Part shown: positions 10,330 to 19,491 of the stretch, in pieces
Layout of the letters: each line of letters opens with the position of its first letter
Position numbering within the stretch: the first letter of the stretch is position 1
Source of the DNA: Verrucomicrobia bacterium ADurb.Bin006
Lineage (GTDB): Bacteria; Verrucomicrobiota; Verrucomicrobiia; Limisphaerales; J093
DNA length: 55,336 nt
Assembly: GCA_002071485.1 (NCBI GenBank)
Contig: MWFF01000180.1
Coordinates: 1-55,336 of the forward strand
Direction: 5' to 3'
Program-made: the position numbers and the translations under genes
Notes under the pieces: model-generated
What the model was told of the DNA's origin: nothing
What the model saw: only the letters and a program-made list of their open reading frames with translations
Database searches by the model: none

Positions 10330-10450
10330 TTCTCATTTTGGCCTGGGCCTCCGGCGAGAACCGGCTGAAGCCGGGACACTCAACCACGTCCGACGCTTCG
10401 GCGCGGTGTTCGGTGTACCGCCTTCAGGCGGCTCGTGGCCGAAATGAGAA
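10330..10450. repeat. Imperfect inverted-repeat element with paired hairpins
   Basis: The outer arms TTCTCATTTTGGCC (10330-10343) and GGCCGAAATGAGAA (10437-10450) are inverted copies with 13 of 14 matching. Inside are hairpins CCGGC-TGAA-GCCGG (10361-10374) and CCGCC-TTCA-GGCGG (10418-10431). Read on opposite strands the two hairpins differ only by a compensating base-pair swap, and the similarity continues for about 28 bases toward the centre (roughly 20 or more matching). This looks like a REP- or MITE-type intergenic element. Only one copy is in the window, so dispersal is not shown. Confidence 0.5.
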
Positions 10451-10576
10451 TCGCCGGATGCCTCACGGCCTTTCTGGACAACGGGTTGGTGGGGTTGGTA
10501 CATTTCGGCTGGGCACTCCGCACTCGGCCGCGGGCAACGGGCGTCGGCGGGGATGGCGACAATCACTTTTTTGCTT

Positions 10577-11311
10577 ATGGCTGGACACAGCAAGTGGGCG
10601 AAGGTCAAACACTTCAAGGGTGCGATCGATGCGAAGCGGGCGCGCATCTTTGCAAAGCTCTCGCGTGAGATCGCCATCGCCGCCAAGCTGGGCGGCGGCG
10701 AACCCGCCATGAATCCGCGTCTGCGGATGGTGCTCCTGAAGTGCCGGAGCGCGAACATGCCGTCGGACAACGTCGAACGAGCCATCAAGAAAGGGACGGG
10801 GGGTGGCGATGTCGCGGCGTACGAAGACCTGACCTACGAGGTGTTCGGTCCGCACGGGGTCGCTGTGCTGGTCGAGTGCAGCACGGACAGCCGAAACCGC
10901 ACGGCGGCGGAAATCCGGCGTTTGCTCTCCGAACACGGCGGGACCTTGGCCACGGCTGGGGGTGTCACGCGTCTCTTTCAGCGCAAGGGACAGATCATCG
11001 TCGCGTCCGACGCGGCCAACGAGGAGCAACTGCTCGAGATCGCGCTCGAAGCGGGGGCTGAGGATTTGAAGGCGGAGGCTGAGGGCTACGAGATTCTGAC
11101 GGAGCCGGGGCAATTCGAGGCGGTTCACCGCGCGATCGAGGCGCAGGGGATCAAGTGCGAGAGCGCGGAGGTGACGTTTGTGCCGACGCTGACCGTGCCC
11201 GTGAGCGGGGTGGCGGAGGGGGAAGTGACGCGGTTGCTCGATGCGCTCGAGGACCACGACGACGTGAAGGAAGTACATTCCAATGCGGCGTTCTCCGGGG
11301 AGGAAGGCTGA
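10577..11311 (+). CDS. yebC: YebC/PmpR family protein
   Basis: This 244-aa protein begins with the family signature MAGHSKWAKVKHFKGAIDAKR and contains NMPSDNVERAIKKGTGG, which fix it firmly in the YebC/PmpR/TACO1 family. Members are described as transcription regulators or as ribosome-associated factors that ease translation of proline-rich stretches. An in-frame ATG eight codons upstream (10553) lacks family support, so the start is placed at MAGHSKW. It is in the same direction as the exporter that starts 38 bases downstream. The inverted-repeat element lies upstream and may sit in its leader. Confidence 0.96.
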   Translation: MAGHSKWAKVKHFKGAIDAKRARIFAKLSREIAIAAKLGGGEPAMNPRLRMVLLKCRSANMPSDNVERAIKKGTGGGDVAAYEDLTYEVFGPHGVAVLVECSTDSRNRTAAEIRRLLSEHGGTLATAGGVTRLFQRKGQIIVASDAANEEQLLEIALEAGAEDLKAEAEGYEILTEPGQFEAVHRAIEAQGIKCESAEVTFVPTLTVPVSGVAEGEVTRLLDALEDHDDVKEVHSNAAFSGEEG

Positions 11312-11349
11312 GCTGCTCTCGTGTTGTCGCTGTGGCGCGTGAATCGCTC

Positions 11350-14055
11350 ATGATGCGCCTGCTCAGGCTGCTAGCCCGGACGGTGGTCCGGTATCCGCGG
11401 CTGTTTGTCTGCCCGCAGTTCGCTCTGGCGTGCGTCTGCGTGTTCGTGACGGTTGACCGATTGAAGTTCGACATGAACCGGAACAACCTGGTCGGGGCCG
11501 ACAAGCAGTATCACCGCAATTTCCTGACCTACGCGAGGGAGTTTCACGGGCAGGGCGACCTGGTGGTTGTGGTCCAGAGCGGGGACATCGAGAAGAAGCG
11601 GCAATTTGTCGAGAGGCTGGGGCGACGGTTGGAGGGGGAGAAGGACCTTTTCACGGATGTGTTCTACAAGGGCGATCTGAAGATGATGGGTCACAAGGCG
11701 CTCCTCTTCGTTCCGGACGAACAGGTGCTCGTCGACATGATCGAGCGGCTCAAGGATGCCCGCCCTGTTCTGCGGAGTTTCAGTGAAGTGACGAATCTCA
11801 ACGGGCTATTTCGCCAGGTCAATCGGGAGTTTCGTCATGCCTCGGGCGAGCAGACTCAAGAGGCGGATGCCCTGATAAAGGCGCTGCCGGCCCTGGCGCG
11901 TGTGGCGACCCAGGCCGCCGAGGCGATCGAGCGGCCAGGCCTTCCGCCCTCGCCGGGGGTGACGGCTCTGTTCGATCCGGGGCCCGAGGCCGAGGAGAAT
12001 CTCTATATCACCCTGGGGACGAATCGGAATCGCCTCTACTTGGTGACCGCCCGGGCCGCGAAAGAGGCCTTGAACGAAGAGGCCGTGCATCGCCTGCGTG
12101 AGATTGTGCGGCAGGTTCAGGGTGAGGTGCCGGGATTGAGCGTGGGGCTGACGGGGGAACCGGTGCTCGAAGTGGACGAGATGGCTCAGTCGCAACGCGA
12201 TTCGACCATTGCCAGCATCGTGACATTGCTCCTGTGCGCGGTGTTGTTCGTCTACTCGTATCGGGAGACCGGGCGTCCGTTGAAGGCGGTGCTGTGCCTG
12301 GTGGTTGGGCTGGCGTACACGCTTGGGTTTACCACACTGGCCATCGGGCATTTGAATCTGCTCACGGTCACGTTCCTGCCGATCCTGATCGGATTGGGGA
12401 TCGATTTTGGAATCCACCTGGTGACGCGGTACGAAGAGGAATTGCGGGGTGGCCATCCGGAACCTGTGGCCATGGAGACCGCCATGGTGAACACGGGCAT
12501 CGGAATCTTCACCGGATGCCTGACCACCGCGGGGGCGTTTCTGGCGATGGGTTTCACCGATTTCAAGGGCATCGAGGAGATGGGACTCATCAGCGGAGCG
12601 GGGCTGATCATCTGCCTCATCCCGATGCTGACACTGCTTCCGGCGCTGCTGCTGCGCGGACGGCAGAACGTTCTGGATCACCACCCGGCTGGGACGATCG
12701 AACGGCGGGGCCGCATCGAGCGGATGTGGCTCGATCGGCCCGCGCTTGTCCTGGGCGGCGCGCTGTCGTTGGCGGCGGCGGCCGTGTCCCAGTTTGGGAA
12801 GGTGTCATTCGACTACAATCTCCTGCATATGCAGGCGCATGGGTTGCCCGCGGTGCTGACGGAACAGACATTGATCGACGCCGCCTCGAAGTCGGTGATT
12901 TTCGGCATTGTGGTGGCGGATTCGCTTCCGGAGGCTGTCGAGCTCGATCGGCGTTTGCGGACCTTGCCCACGGTCGCGAGCATCGATTCGATGGTTCCTT
13001 TCTTGAGTGACGACCCGACGCGCAAGCTGGCTCTGATCGGCGAGATCAAGGCCCAGTTGGCGGATATTGAGTTTGCCGATCTGGACACCAAGCCGGTCGG
13101 CGTGTCGGAGCTGCGACAAACCTTGCAGGCCTCCACCGCGTATTTCGGCCTGGGCGCGCGCGGGGCGGAAAACGCGGGCGAGGAGGACCTGTCAGAGGAA
13201 TTGCGCGAGGTCCGATCCGCCCTGGGCCGGCTCCGACGCCAGATGGCCGATGCGGCTCCGGGGGTCGTGTCGATGAAGCTCGGTCAGTTTCAGCAGGCGC
13301 TATTCCAGGACTTGCGGGAGACATTCGATGCCATCAAGAACCAGGACAACCGCGCCGCCTTGCGGGTCGAGGATCTGCCGGGCCCGCTTCGCAATCGTTT
13401 TGTGAGCGAGTCGGGAACCCGGTATTTACTGCAGGTCAACCCGAAGTTCGACGTGTGGGATCGAGAGAATCAGGAGGTCTTCGTGCGCGAGTTGCGCCAG
13501 GTTGCTCCCGGCGTGACCGGCACGCCGGTTCAGCTCTATGAGTACACAACGCTGTTGAAGGACAGCTATATTGAAGCCGCCTGCCATGCGTTGGCCGCCA
13601 TCGCCATCCTCGTCTTCATCCATTTCCGGCGTGTTGGGTGTGTGCTGCTGGCGCTGGCGCCCGTCGCACTCGGCGCGGTGTGGACAGTGGGATGGATGGG
13701 GTGGATGGGCGTCCAATTCAATCCCGCCAACATCATGACGCTGCCATTGGTGGTCGGGGTGGGAGTGACCAACGGCATTCACATTCTCAACCGCTTCGCT
13801 GAAGAGCGCAACCCGAGCATCCTGGCGCGGAGCACGGGCAAGGCCGTCCTGCTTTCCGCTCTGACCACGATGGTGGGATTCGGGAGTTTGTGCTTGGCGC
13901 GGCACCAGGGCATCGCCAGCCTGGGGATTGTGATGGCGTGCGGGACGGGGGCGTGCATGGTCGCAGGACTGGCTTTTCTGCCGACCTTGCTCAACTGGAT
14001 GGACCGACGGGGTTGGCCGGTTGCACCGCCGCTCCAAGACCGTCGGCCGGGCTGA
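11350..14055 (+). CDS. MMPL/RND-superfamily exporter, HpnN-like
   Basis: This 901-aa inner-membrane protein has two MMPL-type halves. An N-terminal helix (about 17-36) is followed by a periplasmic domain starting DMNRNNLVGADKQYHRN, a five-helix bundle with GLGIDFGIHLVTRYEEE, a second periplasmic domain and a second bundle with GVGVTNGIHILNRFAEER. Length and layout match the HpnN hopanoid-transport family, whose members move lipids to the outer membrane. No hopanoid genes are in the window, so the substrate is open. The frame could extend to 11155, but that part overlaps yebC in another frame, and the first plausible membrane N-terminus is the ATG pair at 11350/11353. Confidence 0.88.
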   Translation: MMRLLRLLARTVVRYPRLFVCPQFALACVCVFVTVDRLKFDMNRNNLVGADKQYHRNFLTYAREFHGQGDLVVVVQSGDIEKKRQFVERLGRRLEGEKDLFTDVFYKGDLKMMGHKALLFVPDEQVLVDMIERLKDARPVLRSFSEVTNLNGLFRQVNREFRHASGEQTQEADALIKALPALARVATQAAEAIERPGLPPSPGVTALFDPGPEAEENLYITLGTNRNRLYLVTARAAKEALNEEAVHRLREIVRQVQGEVPGLSVGLTGEPVLEVDEMAQSQRDSTIASIVTLLLCAVLFVYSYRETGRPLKAVLCLVVGLAYTLGFTTLAIGHLNLLTVTFLPILIGLGIDFGIHLVTRYEEELRGGHPEPVAMETAMVNTGIGIFTGCLTTAGAFLAMGFTDFKGIEEMGLISGAGLIICLIPMLTLLPALLLRGRQNVLDHHPAGTIERRGRIERMWLDRPALVLGGALSLAAAAVSQFGKVSFDYNLLHMQAHGLPAVLTEQTLIDAASKSVIFGIVVADSLPEAVELDRRLRTLPTVASIDSMVPFLSDDPTRKLALIGEIKAQLADIEFADLDTKPVGVSELRQTLQASTAYFGLGARGAENAGEEDLSEELREVRSALGRLRRQMADAAPGVVSMKLGQFQQALFQDLRETFDAIKNQDNRAALRVEDLPGPLRNRFVSESGTRYLLQVNPKFDVWDRENQEVFVRELRQVAPGVTGTPVQLYEYTTLLKDSYIEAACHALAAIAILVFIHFRRVGCVLLALAPVALGAVWTVGWMGWMGVQFNPANIMTLPLVVGVGVTNGIHILNRFAEERNPSILARSTGKAVLLSALTTMVGFGSLCLARHQGIASLGIVMACGTGACMVAGLAFLPTLLNWMDRRGWPVAPPLQDRRPG

Positions 14056-14059
14056 CAAG

Positions 14060-14082
14060 AGCCCGATCCGCGCGCTCGGGCT
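14060..14082. terminator. Hairpin between convergent genes
   Basis: AGCCCGA (14060-14066) and TCGGGCT (14076-14082) form a perfect 7-bp stem with a 9-base loop. It lies between the convergent exporter and pseudopilin genes, starting just after the exporter's stop. There is no T-tract on either side, so it may act as a transcript end or stability element rather than a classic terminator. Confidence 0.4.
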
Positions 14083-14111
14083 GGGAGACGGACGAGCCGG
14101 AGGATGTCGGA

Positions 14112-14465
14112 TTAGAGCGTGTGTCCGGACGTGGGGCCTTTGCTGCACGTCGGGGGCGTGCCGACCGCATTGTAGGAGTAGGTGCCCCCTGTCGGACACT
14201 CGGGCGCCTTGCCGTCCTTGAGGTAGCTGTTGACGGCGGCTTCGTCAACGGCGTCGCCAGTGCCCTTGCGGTTCTCGGTGGCCCAGACCTCCTTGGCGCT
14301 GTCGATGGCCTTGAGATTCATCTTGCAGGCCTCCCGCGCGGCGCTCTCTCGCGCCTTGGCAAAATTCGGAATGGCGATGGCCGCCAGCAGGCCGATAATG
14401 GCCACCACAATCATGATTTCCACCAGCGTGAAGCCGGCTTGGCTGCCTCGATGCTGCATCTTCAT
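14112..14465 (-). CDS. Type IV pilin-like protein (pseudopilin) with prepilin signal
   Basis: This is a short 117-aa prepilin. Its leader MKMQHRGSQAG is followed by FTLVEIMIVVAIIGLLAAIA, so prepilin peptidase would cut after Gly11, leaving methylatable Phe12 and the key Glu16. The rest is a hydrophobic helix and a small globular domain with two cysteines (PECPTGG and PPTCSKG) that could form a C-terminal disulfide. Such stand-alone pseudopilins are numerous in Verrucomicrobiota. AGAGGAA lies just upstream of the ATG at 14465. The longer frame to 14597 is rejected because it buries the leader. A promoter at 14563-14591 fits. Confidence 0.92.
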   Translation of the reverse strand: MKMQHRGSQAGFTLVEIMIVVAIIGLLAAIAIPNFAKARESAAREACKMNLKAIDSAKEVWATENRKGTGDAVDEAAVNSYLKDGKAPECPTGGTYSYNAVGTPPTCSKGPTSGHTL

Positions 14466-14562
14466 AGTGTTCCTCTGTTTGCGCCGTTCTCCGCAGGCCG
14501 CGTAAATCATTTCCCCAGGTGCTCGACCGGGTTGATCATGGCGCCCTCGACGCGATGCCGTT

Positions 14563-14591
14563 CTTCTAGACTGCACGGCGCGGGAAGTCAA
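14563..14591 (-). promoter_or_regulatory. Sigma-70-type promoter of the pseudopilin gene
   Basis: Read leftward, TTGACT (14586-14591) and TAGAAG (14563-14568) are separated by 17 bases. Transcription would begin near 14556, giving a leader of about 90 bases before the ATG at 14465. The -35 matches five of six consensus bases and the -10 four of six. Confidence 0.5.
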
Positions 14592-14705
14592 TCGCACAGG
14601 CCCAACCGCGCTGCGCGCCGCTTACGAAGAAGAACAACAACGGAGACAGGGAATAGTTTCGGCAGCCTCAGCGAATCCTCCAGAGGTTCTGCGCCTGTCT
14701 GCGGC

Positions 14706-16784
14706 TCACGGAGCCGTGTCGGAGGGACGAGACCCGCGAGTCCCCGTCTCGAGACAATCCCGCATGGCGGCGAACCAGGCGCTGCCGGCCTCGGGAGTGA
14801 CGGGCACGGATGCCTGATCGGCGGCATGTTCGATGAGTTCCTCGGGCAATTCACGGAGGAATTGGGAGGGATGGCATGGGGCCAGTTCGCCGTACCTGCG
14901 GCGCGCGGCGCAGTGACTGAGTTTGAGAGTGCGCATGGCGCGGGTGATGGCGACGTAGAACAGGCGCCGTTCCTCGTCGAGCGTGCCCTCCTCCTTCGAA
15001 CGGGCATGGGGCAGCAGCCCCTCCTCGAGGCCGACAATCATGACGTGCGGGAATTCGAGCCCTTTGCAGCTATGGATGGTGATGAGCGTGACGGCATCCC
15101 CCGGCGTGTCGTCCTCCTTCTCACGCTCCGTGTCGAGGGTGATCTCCTCGAGAAACTGTTCCAGCCGGTCCGTCACGGCCAACCCAGGCGAGCACTGGGC
15201 ATCCATGGCGGCGACGAACTCCATCAGATTGCGCACGCGGTTCTCCCCGGCCTCCGGGTCCTTTTCGCTCCGGCGCAATTCCGCAAAGTAGCCGGCGGCG
15301 TCTAGAAACTGCTCGGCCCACTCCCGCAGAGCTCTCGGGTTGTGGTTCGAGGCGGCTTCGAGTTGGCCGCGGGCTGTTTGGACGAATCCGACAAAGCGTT
15401 CGACGGAGGCGCGTGTCTTGGCTTGGAAAGCGGCCAGCACGCCCGTGTCCTGCATGGCCGCGAAGACCGACGACCTGCGTTCCTGGCTGGCGGCAAGCAG
15501 GCGCTGCATCGTGATGTCGCTCAAACCGCGTGCCGGCACATTGGCGATCCGCAAGAGGCTGATGTCGTCGTGCGGATTCAGGAAGACCTTCAGGTAGGCG
15601 AGCATGTCGCGCACCTCGCGTCGGTCGAAGAAGCTCTGGCCTCCGACCACGTGGTAACGCACGCCGGCCTTGCGGAGGGCGGTTTCGATCGGGCGCGCCT
15701 GTTGGTTGATGCGGAAGAGAATGGCGTGGTCGCCCCAGGGGATGCGGCGAGCCTGGCGGGCGAATTCGAGTTCCTCGACGACGGATCGCGCCTCGTCCTC
15801 CTCGTCCTTGAAGGCGAAGAGTGTGATGGGCGATCCCTGGCCCTTGTCGGACCAGAGGCGCTTGCTGCGGCGCCGGGCGTTGTGGCGGATCAAGGCATTG
15901 GCGGCATCGAGGATCGTGGCGGTTGAACGGTAATTCCGTTCGAGCTTGATCACCTTGACTTCCGGGAAATGGCGCTCGAGATCGAGCAGGTTGGCGATCT
16001 GGGCGCCGCGCCAACCGTAGATGCTCTGATCGTCGTCGCCGACAACGCAGAGATTGCGGTGCTCGCGTGTCAGGGCGTGGACAATCTGGAACTGGGCGGC
16101 ATTGGTGTCCTGGTACTCGTCCACCATGACATACCGGTATCGGGCGCGACAGGCCTCGAGCACGTCGGGATGCTCCGCAAAGAGCCGGAGCGTGAGCAGC
16201 AACAAGTCGTCGAAGTCGACCGCATTGCAGGCGCGCAGCGCGGAGTCGTAGTGGTTTCGGACATGTTCGGCCAGGGCGCGGATGTTGGGGTCGCCGAACG
16301 CAGGCTCCTGGTCGCCGACATTCTTGAACCGGCTGAGCATGCTCAGCACGGCCTGCGGATCGACCGACTCGCCTCGCACCGAGATCCGGCTGAGGATCCG
16401 CTTGATCGTGGCCAATTGCTCCGATTCGTCGTAGATGACAAAGTGCCGCTTGTAGCCGAGACGCTCGATGTTCTCGCGGAGAATGCGGACGCCAAGCGCG
16501 TGAAATGTGCAGATCGTCGGGCCCGGGGCCGATGCGCCGTCGGTTGGCCGCGCTGGCCGCGGCAGCAGCGCTCTGACGCGTTCGAGCATTTCACGGGCGG
16601 CTTTGTTGGTGAATGTGACGGCCAGAACATGCTGCGGTGAGACGCCTCGCTCGATCATGTGGGCCAAGCGGGTGGTGATGACGCGCGTCTTGCCCGTGCC
16701 CGCGCCCGCCAGGATGAGCACCGGCCCGCGAAGAGTCGTCACCGCCTCCCGCTGCGGTGGGTTGAGAGAATCGAGGTTGATCAT
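14706..16784 (-). CDS. UvrD/PcrA-type ATP-dependent DNA helicase (SF1A)
   Basis: This is a 3'-5' DNA helicase for repair and fork restart. At 692 aa it is close to UvrD/Rep/PcrA length. Motifs in order are the Q-motif LNPPQREAV, Walker A AGAGTGKT (26-33), TFHALGVRIL, VDEYQDTN, GDDDQSIYGWRGA, LERNYRST, TIHSCKGLEFPHV, GLLPHARS and VAITRAM. The true start is the ATG at 16784, where family similarity begins; upstream codons back to 17015 read through the oxidoreductase in another frame. Only 8 bases separate it from the oxidoreductase stop, so the two are probably co-transcribed although functionally unrelated. A UvrD versus PcrA versus Rep choice cannot be made here. Confidence 0.94.
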   Translation of the reverse strand: MINLDSLNPPQREAVTTLRGPVLILAGAGTGKTRVITTRLAHMIERGVSPQHVLAVTFTNKAAREMLERVRALLPRPARPTDGASAPGPTICTFHALGVRILRENIERLGYKRHFVIYDESEQLATIKRILSRISVRGESVDPQAVLSMLSRFKNVGDQEPAFGDPNIRALAEHVRNHYDSALRACNAVDFDDLLLLTLRLFAEHPDVLEACRARYRYVMVDEYQDTNAAQFQIVHALTREHRNLCVVGDDDQSIYGWRGAQIANLLDLERHFPEVKVIKLERNYRSTATILDAANALIRHNARRRSKRLWSDKGQGSPITLFAFKDEEDEARSVVEELEFARQARRIPWGDHAILFRINQQARPIETALRKAGVRYHVVGGQSFFDRREVRDMLAYLKVFLNPHDDISLLRIANVPARGLSDITMQRLLAASQERRSSVFAAMQDTGVLAAFQAKTRASVERFVGFVQTARGQLEAASNHNPRALREWAEQFLDAAGYFAELRRSEKDPEAGENRVRNLMEFVAAMDAQCSPGLAVTDRLEQFLEEITLDTEREKEDDTPGDAVTLITIHSCKGLEFPHVMIVGLEEGLLPHARSKEEGTLDEERRLFYVAITRAMRTLKLSHCAARRRYGELAPCHPSQFLRELPEELIEHAADQASVPVTPEAGSAWFAAMRDCLETGTRGSRPSDTAP

Positions 16785-16792
16785 CGAGACCG

Positions 16793-17869
16793 TCAGCCCA
16801 GCCCAAACTCCTTTCGGTTCTGTTCGCAGGAGACAAGGACAGGCAGTTCGGGCACCTTCGCTTTCAGCAGAGCCTGCTCGTCGGTCCCGACGGTGAGCGG
16901 GAGCGCGACCTGGCCGCCCTCGGCCGCGCTGCGCTGGAGGGCGAGCATGATCTCGGCGCCCAGGCTGGCGTGGTCCAGATTGCACGGATGCACTTTGGCG
17001 TCGTCGTCGAGCCAATCGGCCATCTGCTGGATGTAAGGCGGCATATCCAGGTCATAGTTCATCGCCCCTTCGCCGCTCTGGCAGCCTCCGGACTTTGTGA
17101 CGGCGCGCCACCCGCCATTGGTGAGCACCTCCGCGAAGCCTTCAGTGCCTTGGGCGCCGATGCGGTTCTTGCCCCACCACTTGGCGACCTCGGGTTGGTC
17201 TGGCGCGCCTGCGCCGCACTCGTAGATGCCGCGCACCCCGTTGGCGAATTGCACGAAACCGCCGATGTAATCGGGCGAGGGATGATTGTCGGCGAACTTG
17301 GTGCGACCGGCTGCCTGGGCCATGGCCCAGACGCCCGGCTCGTAGTCGTTAAACCAGCAGGTGTAATCGATCAGGTGCGAAAGCATGTGCGTCATCCAGC
17401 CCGTCGCCGTGCCATAGACCGTGTGGACTCGTCCGAGGGCGCCGCTCGCGGCGATGGCTTTGACTTTCTGGTAGTGCTGGCCATAGCGGTGCTGGTGACT
17501 GACGACGGCCTTGGCTTTGGCCTGGCGGACCAGGTTGCGAAGATCGAGCAGTTCGACGCTGGTCAGGGCCACGGGCTTCTCGAATGCCAGAAGCCGCGCC
17601 CCGCCTTCGAGTCCATCCCGGATCATCGGCAGACGCAGACTCGGCAGGGTGCAGAAGCAGAAGACGTCCGGGCGCAGAGCGCGGGCCAGGGCGGCGGCAT
17701 TGGTGCTCTTCTCTGGATGGCCAAGCTTGGCGGCTGCGGCGTCGAGGCGGGCGGCGTCGATATCGCAGATGCCGGTCACCTTGAACTTCGGATTGGCGTT
17801 GAAGGCTGTGGCGTGGTGCATTCCGCGCTTGCCCATGCCCACGACGAGCACGGTGTAGGGACTACTCAC
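16793..17869 (-). CDS. Gfo/Idh/MocA family NAD(P)-dependent oxidoreductase
   Basis: This 358-aa protein has an N-terminal Rossmann fold with nucleotide loop VVGMGKRG (residues 9-16), an acidic CDIDAARL segment after beta-2, the family EKPVAL motif and a C-terminal alpha/beta domain with GWMTHMLSHLIDYTCWF. The family oxidises or reduces sugars and related substrates, and Verrucomicrobiota carry many paralogs. The GTG at 17869 places the first beta-strand four to five residues in, as in relatives. The frame continues to a TTG at 18085, but those 72 residues look unrelated. The substrate is unknown. Confidence 0.88.
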   Translation of the reverse strand: MSSPYTVLVVGMGKRGMHHATAFNANPKFKVTGICDIDAARLDAAAAKLGHPEKSTNAAALARALRPDVFCFCTLPSLRLPMIRDGLEGGARLLAFEKPVALTSVELLDLRNLVRQAKAKAVVSHQHRYGQHYQKVKAIAASGALGRVHTVYGTATGWMTHMLSHLIDYTCWFNDYEPGVWAMAQAAGRTKFADNHPSPDYIGGFVQFANGVRGIYECGAGAPDQPEVAKWWGKNRIGAQGTEGFAEVLTNGGWRAVTKSGGCQSGEGAMNYDLDMPPYIQQMADWLDDDAKVHPCNLDHASLGAEIMLALQRSAAEGGQVALPLTVGTDEQALLKAKVPELPVLVSCEQNRKEFGLG

Positions 17870-18081
17870 GGTTTTCAGAATCGCGTATTCAATCTTCCAT
17901 GACAAAACACTGGCGCGATACTGAAGATGCCCGGGCCTGATGACCAGTGCGATTTCGGAGGGCTGAACTGCGAGAGGCCCTGATTGATGGCGGTTATTGC
18001 ATCGCGTCAGGCACTCCCCCCCGCGGGCCCGGCCCATCGAGTCCGGCCTCTCCAAGTCCGGATTCTCCCCCAAATAAGGAT

Positions 18082-18969
18082 TCAATGCGTCGCCGTCGTC
18101 CGGTCGATCGGTTGGCGCGCGGCACTGCTTTTTGCGGGGCGGACGATCGCCGCAGATGAGCCGCGCAGGCTGGGCGAAGGGGACGGGGCGACGAACGGCT
18201 CGATCGGAGCGGGGACCTGAGGGCGCTGAGGAAAAGGAGCGAGGCGCGCCGCGGGCTGGGAGAACGTAGGCAGCCGCTGCGGGACTGTCCTGAGCACCTG
18301 GCGCTGAGCAGGCGCTGGGGCCGGCGTCGGCGTCGAGCGCTGTTGGATTTCCGGCGCGGATGGCGCGGATGGTTGGGGCGGGTGATCGTGACCTCTCTCG
18401 TGGTCGCGATCCGGATTGGGGCCTAGCCAGATGGCGGGCCAGAAGTATGGGTAGTGTTGGTAGGTGAAAGCCGAGCTGGTGACCGTGACGATCCTCGGAG
18501 AGGCGGGCCGGGGATCGCCGGGGGTCGGGTTATCGGCGGGAGGCACCGACGTATTGCGACTGTCCAGGAAGACCGTGGCGACACCTTCGCCGGCCAGGCC
18601 CGCCCGGTTTGTGGACGATGGCGGAATCCAGCCCCAGCCCACGAGACGGGTCCCGTTGAAGATCCGGACGGGGACGGGCTGGCTGCTGACGGCGACATTG
18701 CTTGACGCCCTCGACTCGAGCTCGGCGATTTCCTGCTGCAAGTCCGCCAGCCGCTGGCGGTGCGAGGAGAGGTCCGTCGTGGATGCGGCGTGCTGGACGC
18801 GCAAATCCGCGATGGAAGCAACGGCTTCGGACCAGAGGCGGCGGGTGTCTGAAATCTGGTTCTGGAGCGAGCGATTCTGCAGCGCCAGGACGATTGCCAG
18901 ACAGGCAAATGCCGCGGCGACACCGCCCATAATTCCTGCGACCGACGCTGATGCCGACTGGTTGTTCAT
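18082..18969 (-). CDS. Membrane-anchored coiled-coil, proline-rich protein (unknown function)
   Basis: I do not recognise this 295-aa protein. From the ATG at 18969 it shows a short cytoplasmic tail, one membrane helix (about 10-31, AGIMGGVAAAFACLAIVLAL), a heptad-like coiled coil (about 33-88), a small domain containing FNGTRLVGWGWIPP, and a long tail rich in proline, alanine and glutamine with a histidine/aspartate patch (DRDHERGHDH). An in-frame ATG at 19026 would add 19 residues. The topology suggests a periplasmic or cell-envelope linker. It lies upstream of the oxidoreductase in the same direction, about 210 bases away. Confidence 0.6.
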   Translation of the reverse strand: MNNQSASASVAGIMGGVAAAFACLAIVLALQNRSLQNQISDTRRLWSEAVASIADLRVQHAASTTDLSSHRQRLADLQQEIAELESRASSNVAVSSQPVPVRIFNGTRLVGWGWIPPSSTNRAGLAGEGVATVFLDSRNTSVPPADNPTPGDPRPASPRIVTVTSSAFTYQHYPYFWPAIWLGPNPDRDHERGHDHPPQPSAPSAPEIQQRSTPTPAPAPAQRQVLRTVPQRLPTFSQPAARLAPFPQRPQVPAPIEPFVAPSPSPSLRGSSAAIVRPAKSSAARQPIDRTTATH

Positions 18970-19356
18970 CGCGTAACCCGGTTTTGGCCGATCCGACCAG
19001 GCCCGCGGGAGCAACGCACGCGTCACGCGCGGGCTCGATCCACGGGACAGGGCCGTGCTGTGCGACAGCCGCCGCCGGAGTCGGGTCGGTTGTTCCGACA
19101 GGACAGTGGCTTACCGGAACCGGTTTGGCAAGCAGCGGTCCTCGACCTTGAAGTGAGCTTCGCGCTGGGTCGCAAAAAGTTCATCGAAATTCGTTGACAC
19201 CGGGGGGTGCGGTCTCCTAAATTCACGCGCTCAAAACTGATTTGTGAAGAGCTGACAACCGATTGTCCCCGCCCAGATGGAGCAAGCCAGAGGGTGAGGG
19301 GCGGAGGTGGTTTGCCGTTTTGAGATGGCGACGAAACGGGAATTGGTGTGGGTTTC
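18970..19356. other. Divergent intergenic region before the tRNA-Thr/tuf cluster
   Basis: This stretch of about 390 bases has no gene. It contains the promoter at 19194-19223 and an AT-richer leader up to the tRNA. I see no riboswitch-like or repeat structure in it. Confidence 0.5.
19194..19223 (+). promoter_or_regulatory. Sigma-70-type promoter of tRNA-Thr-tuf cluster
   Basis: A perfect TTGACA (19194-19199) is followed after 18 bases by TAAATT (19218-19223), which matches four of six consensus -10 bases. It is the only strong match upstream of the 31-kb rightward cluster and lies about 135 bases before the tRNA. Confidence 0.6.
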
Positions 19357-19432
<76 letters not shown>

Positions 19433-19491
19433 ACTTTTAAGTGATTGATTGAGAGTGGCAACCGAAATCGAAGAGAACAGCAGGAATCGCA

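Noticed and set aside
17870..18085. 72-residue N-terminal extension of the oxidoreductase from a TTG at 18085
   Set aside because: The extension has no Rossmann-like or signal features, and the nucleotide-binding strand starts right after the GTG at 17869.
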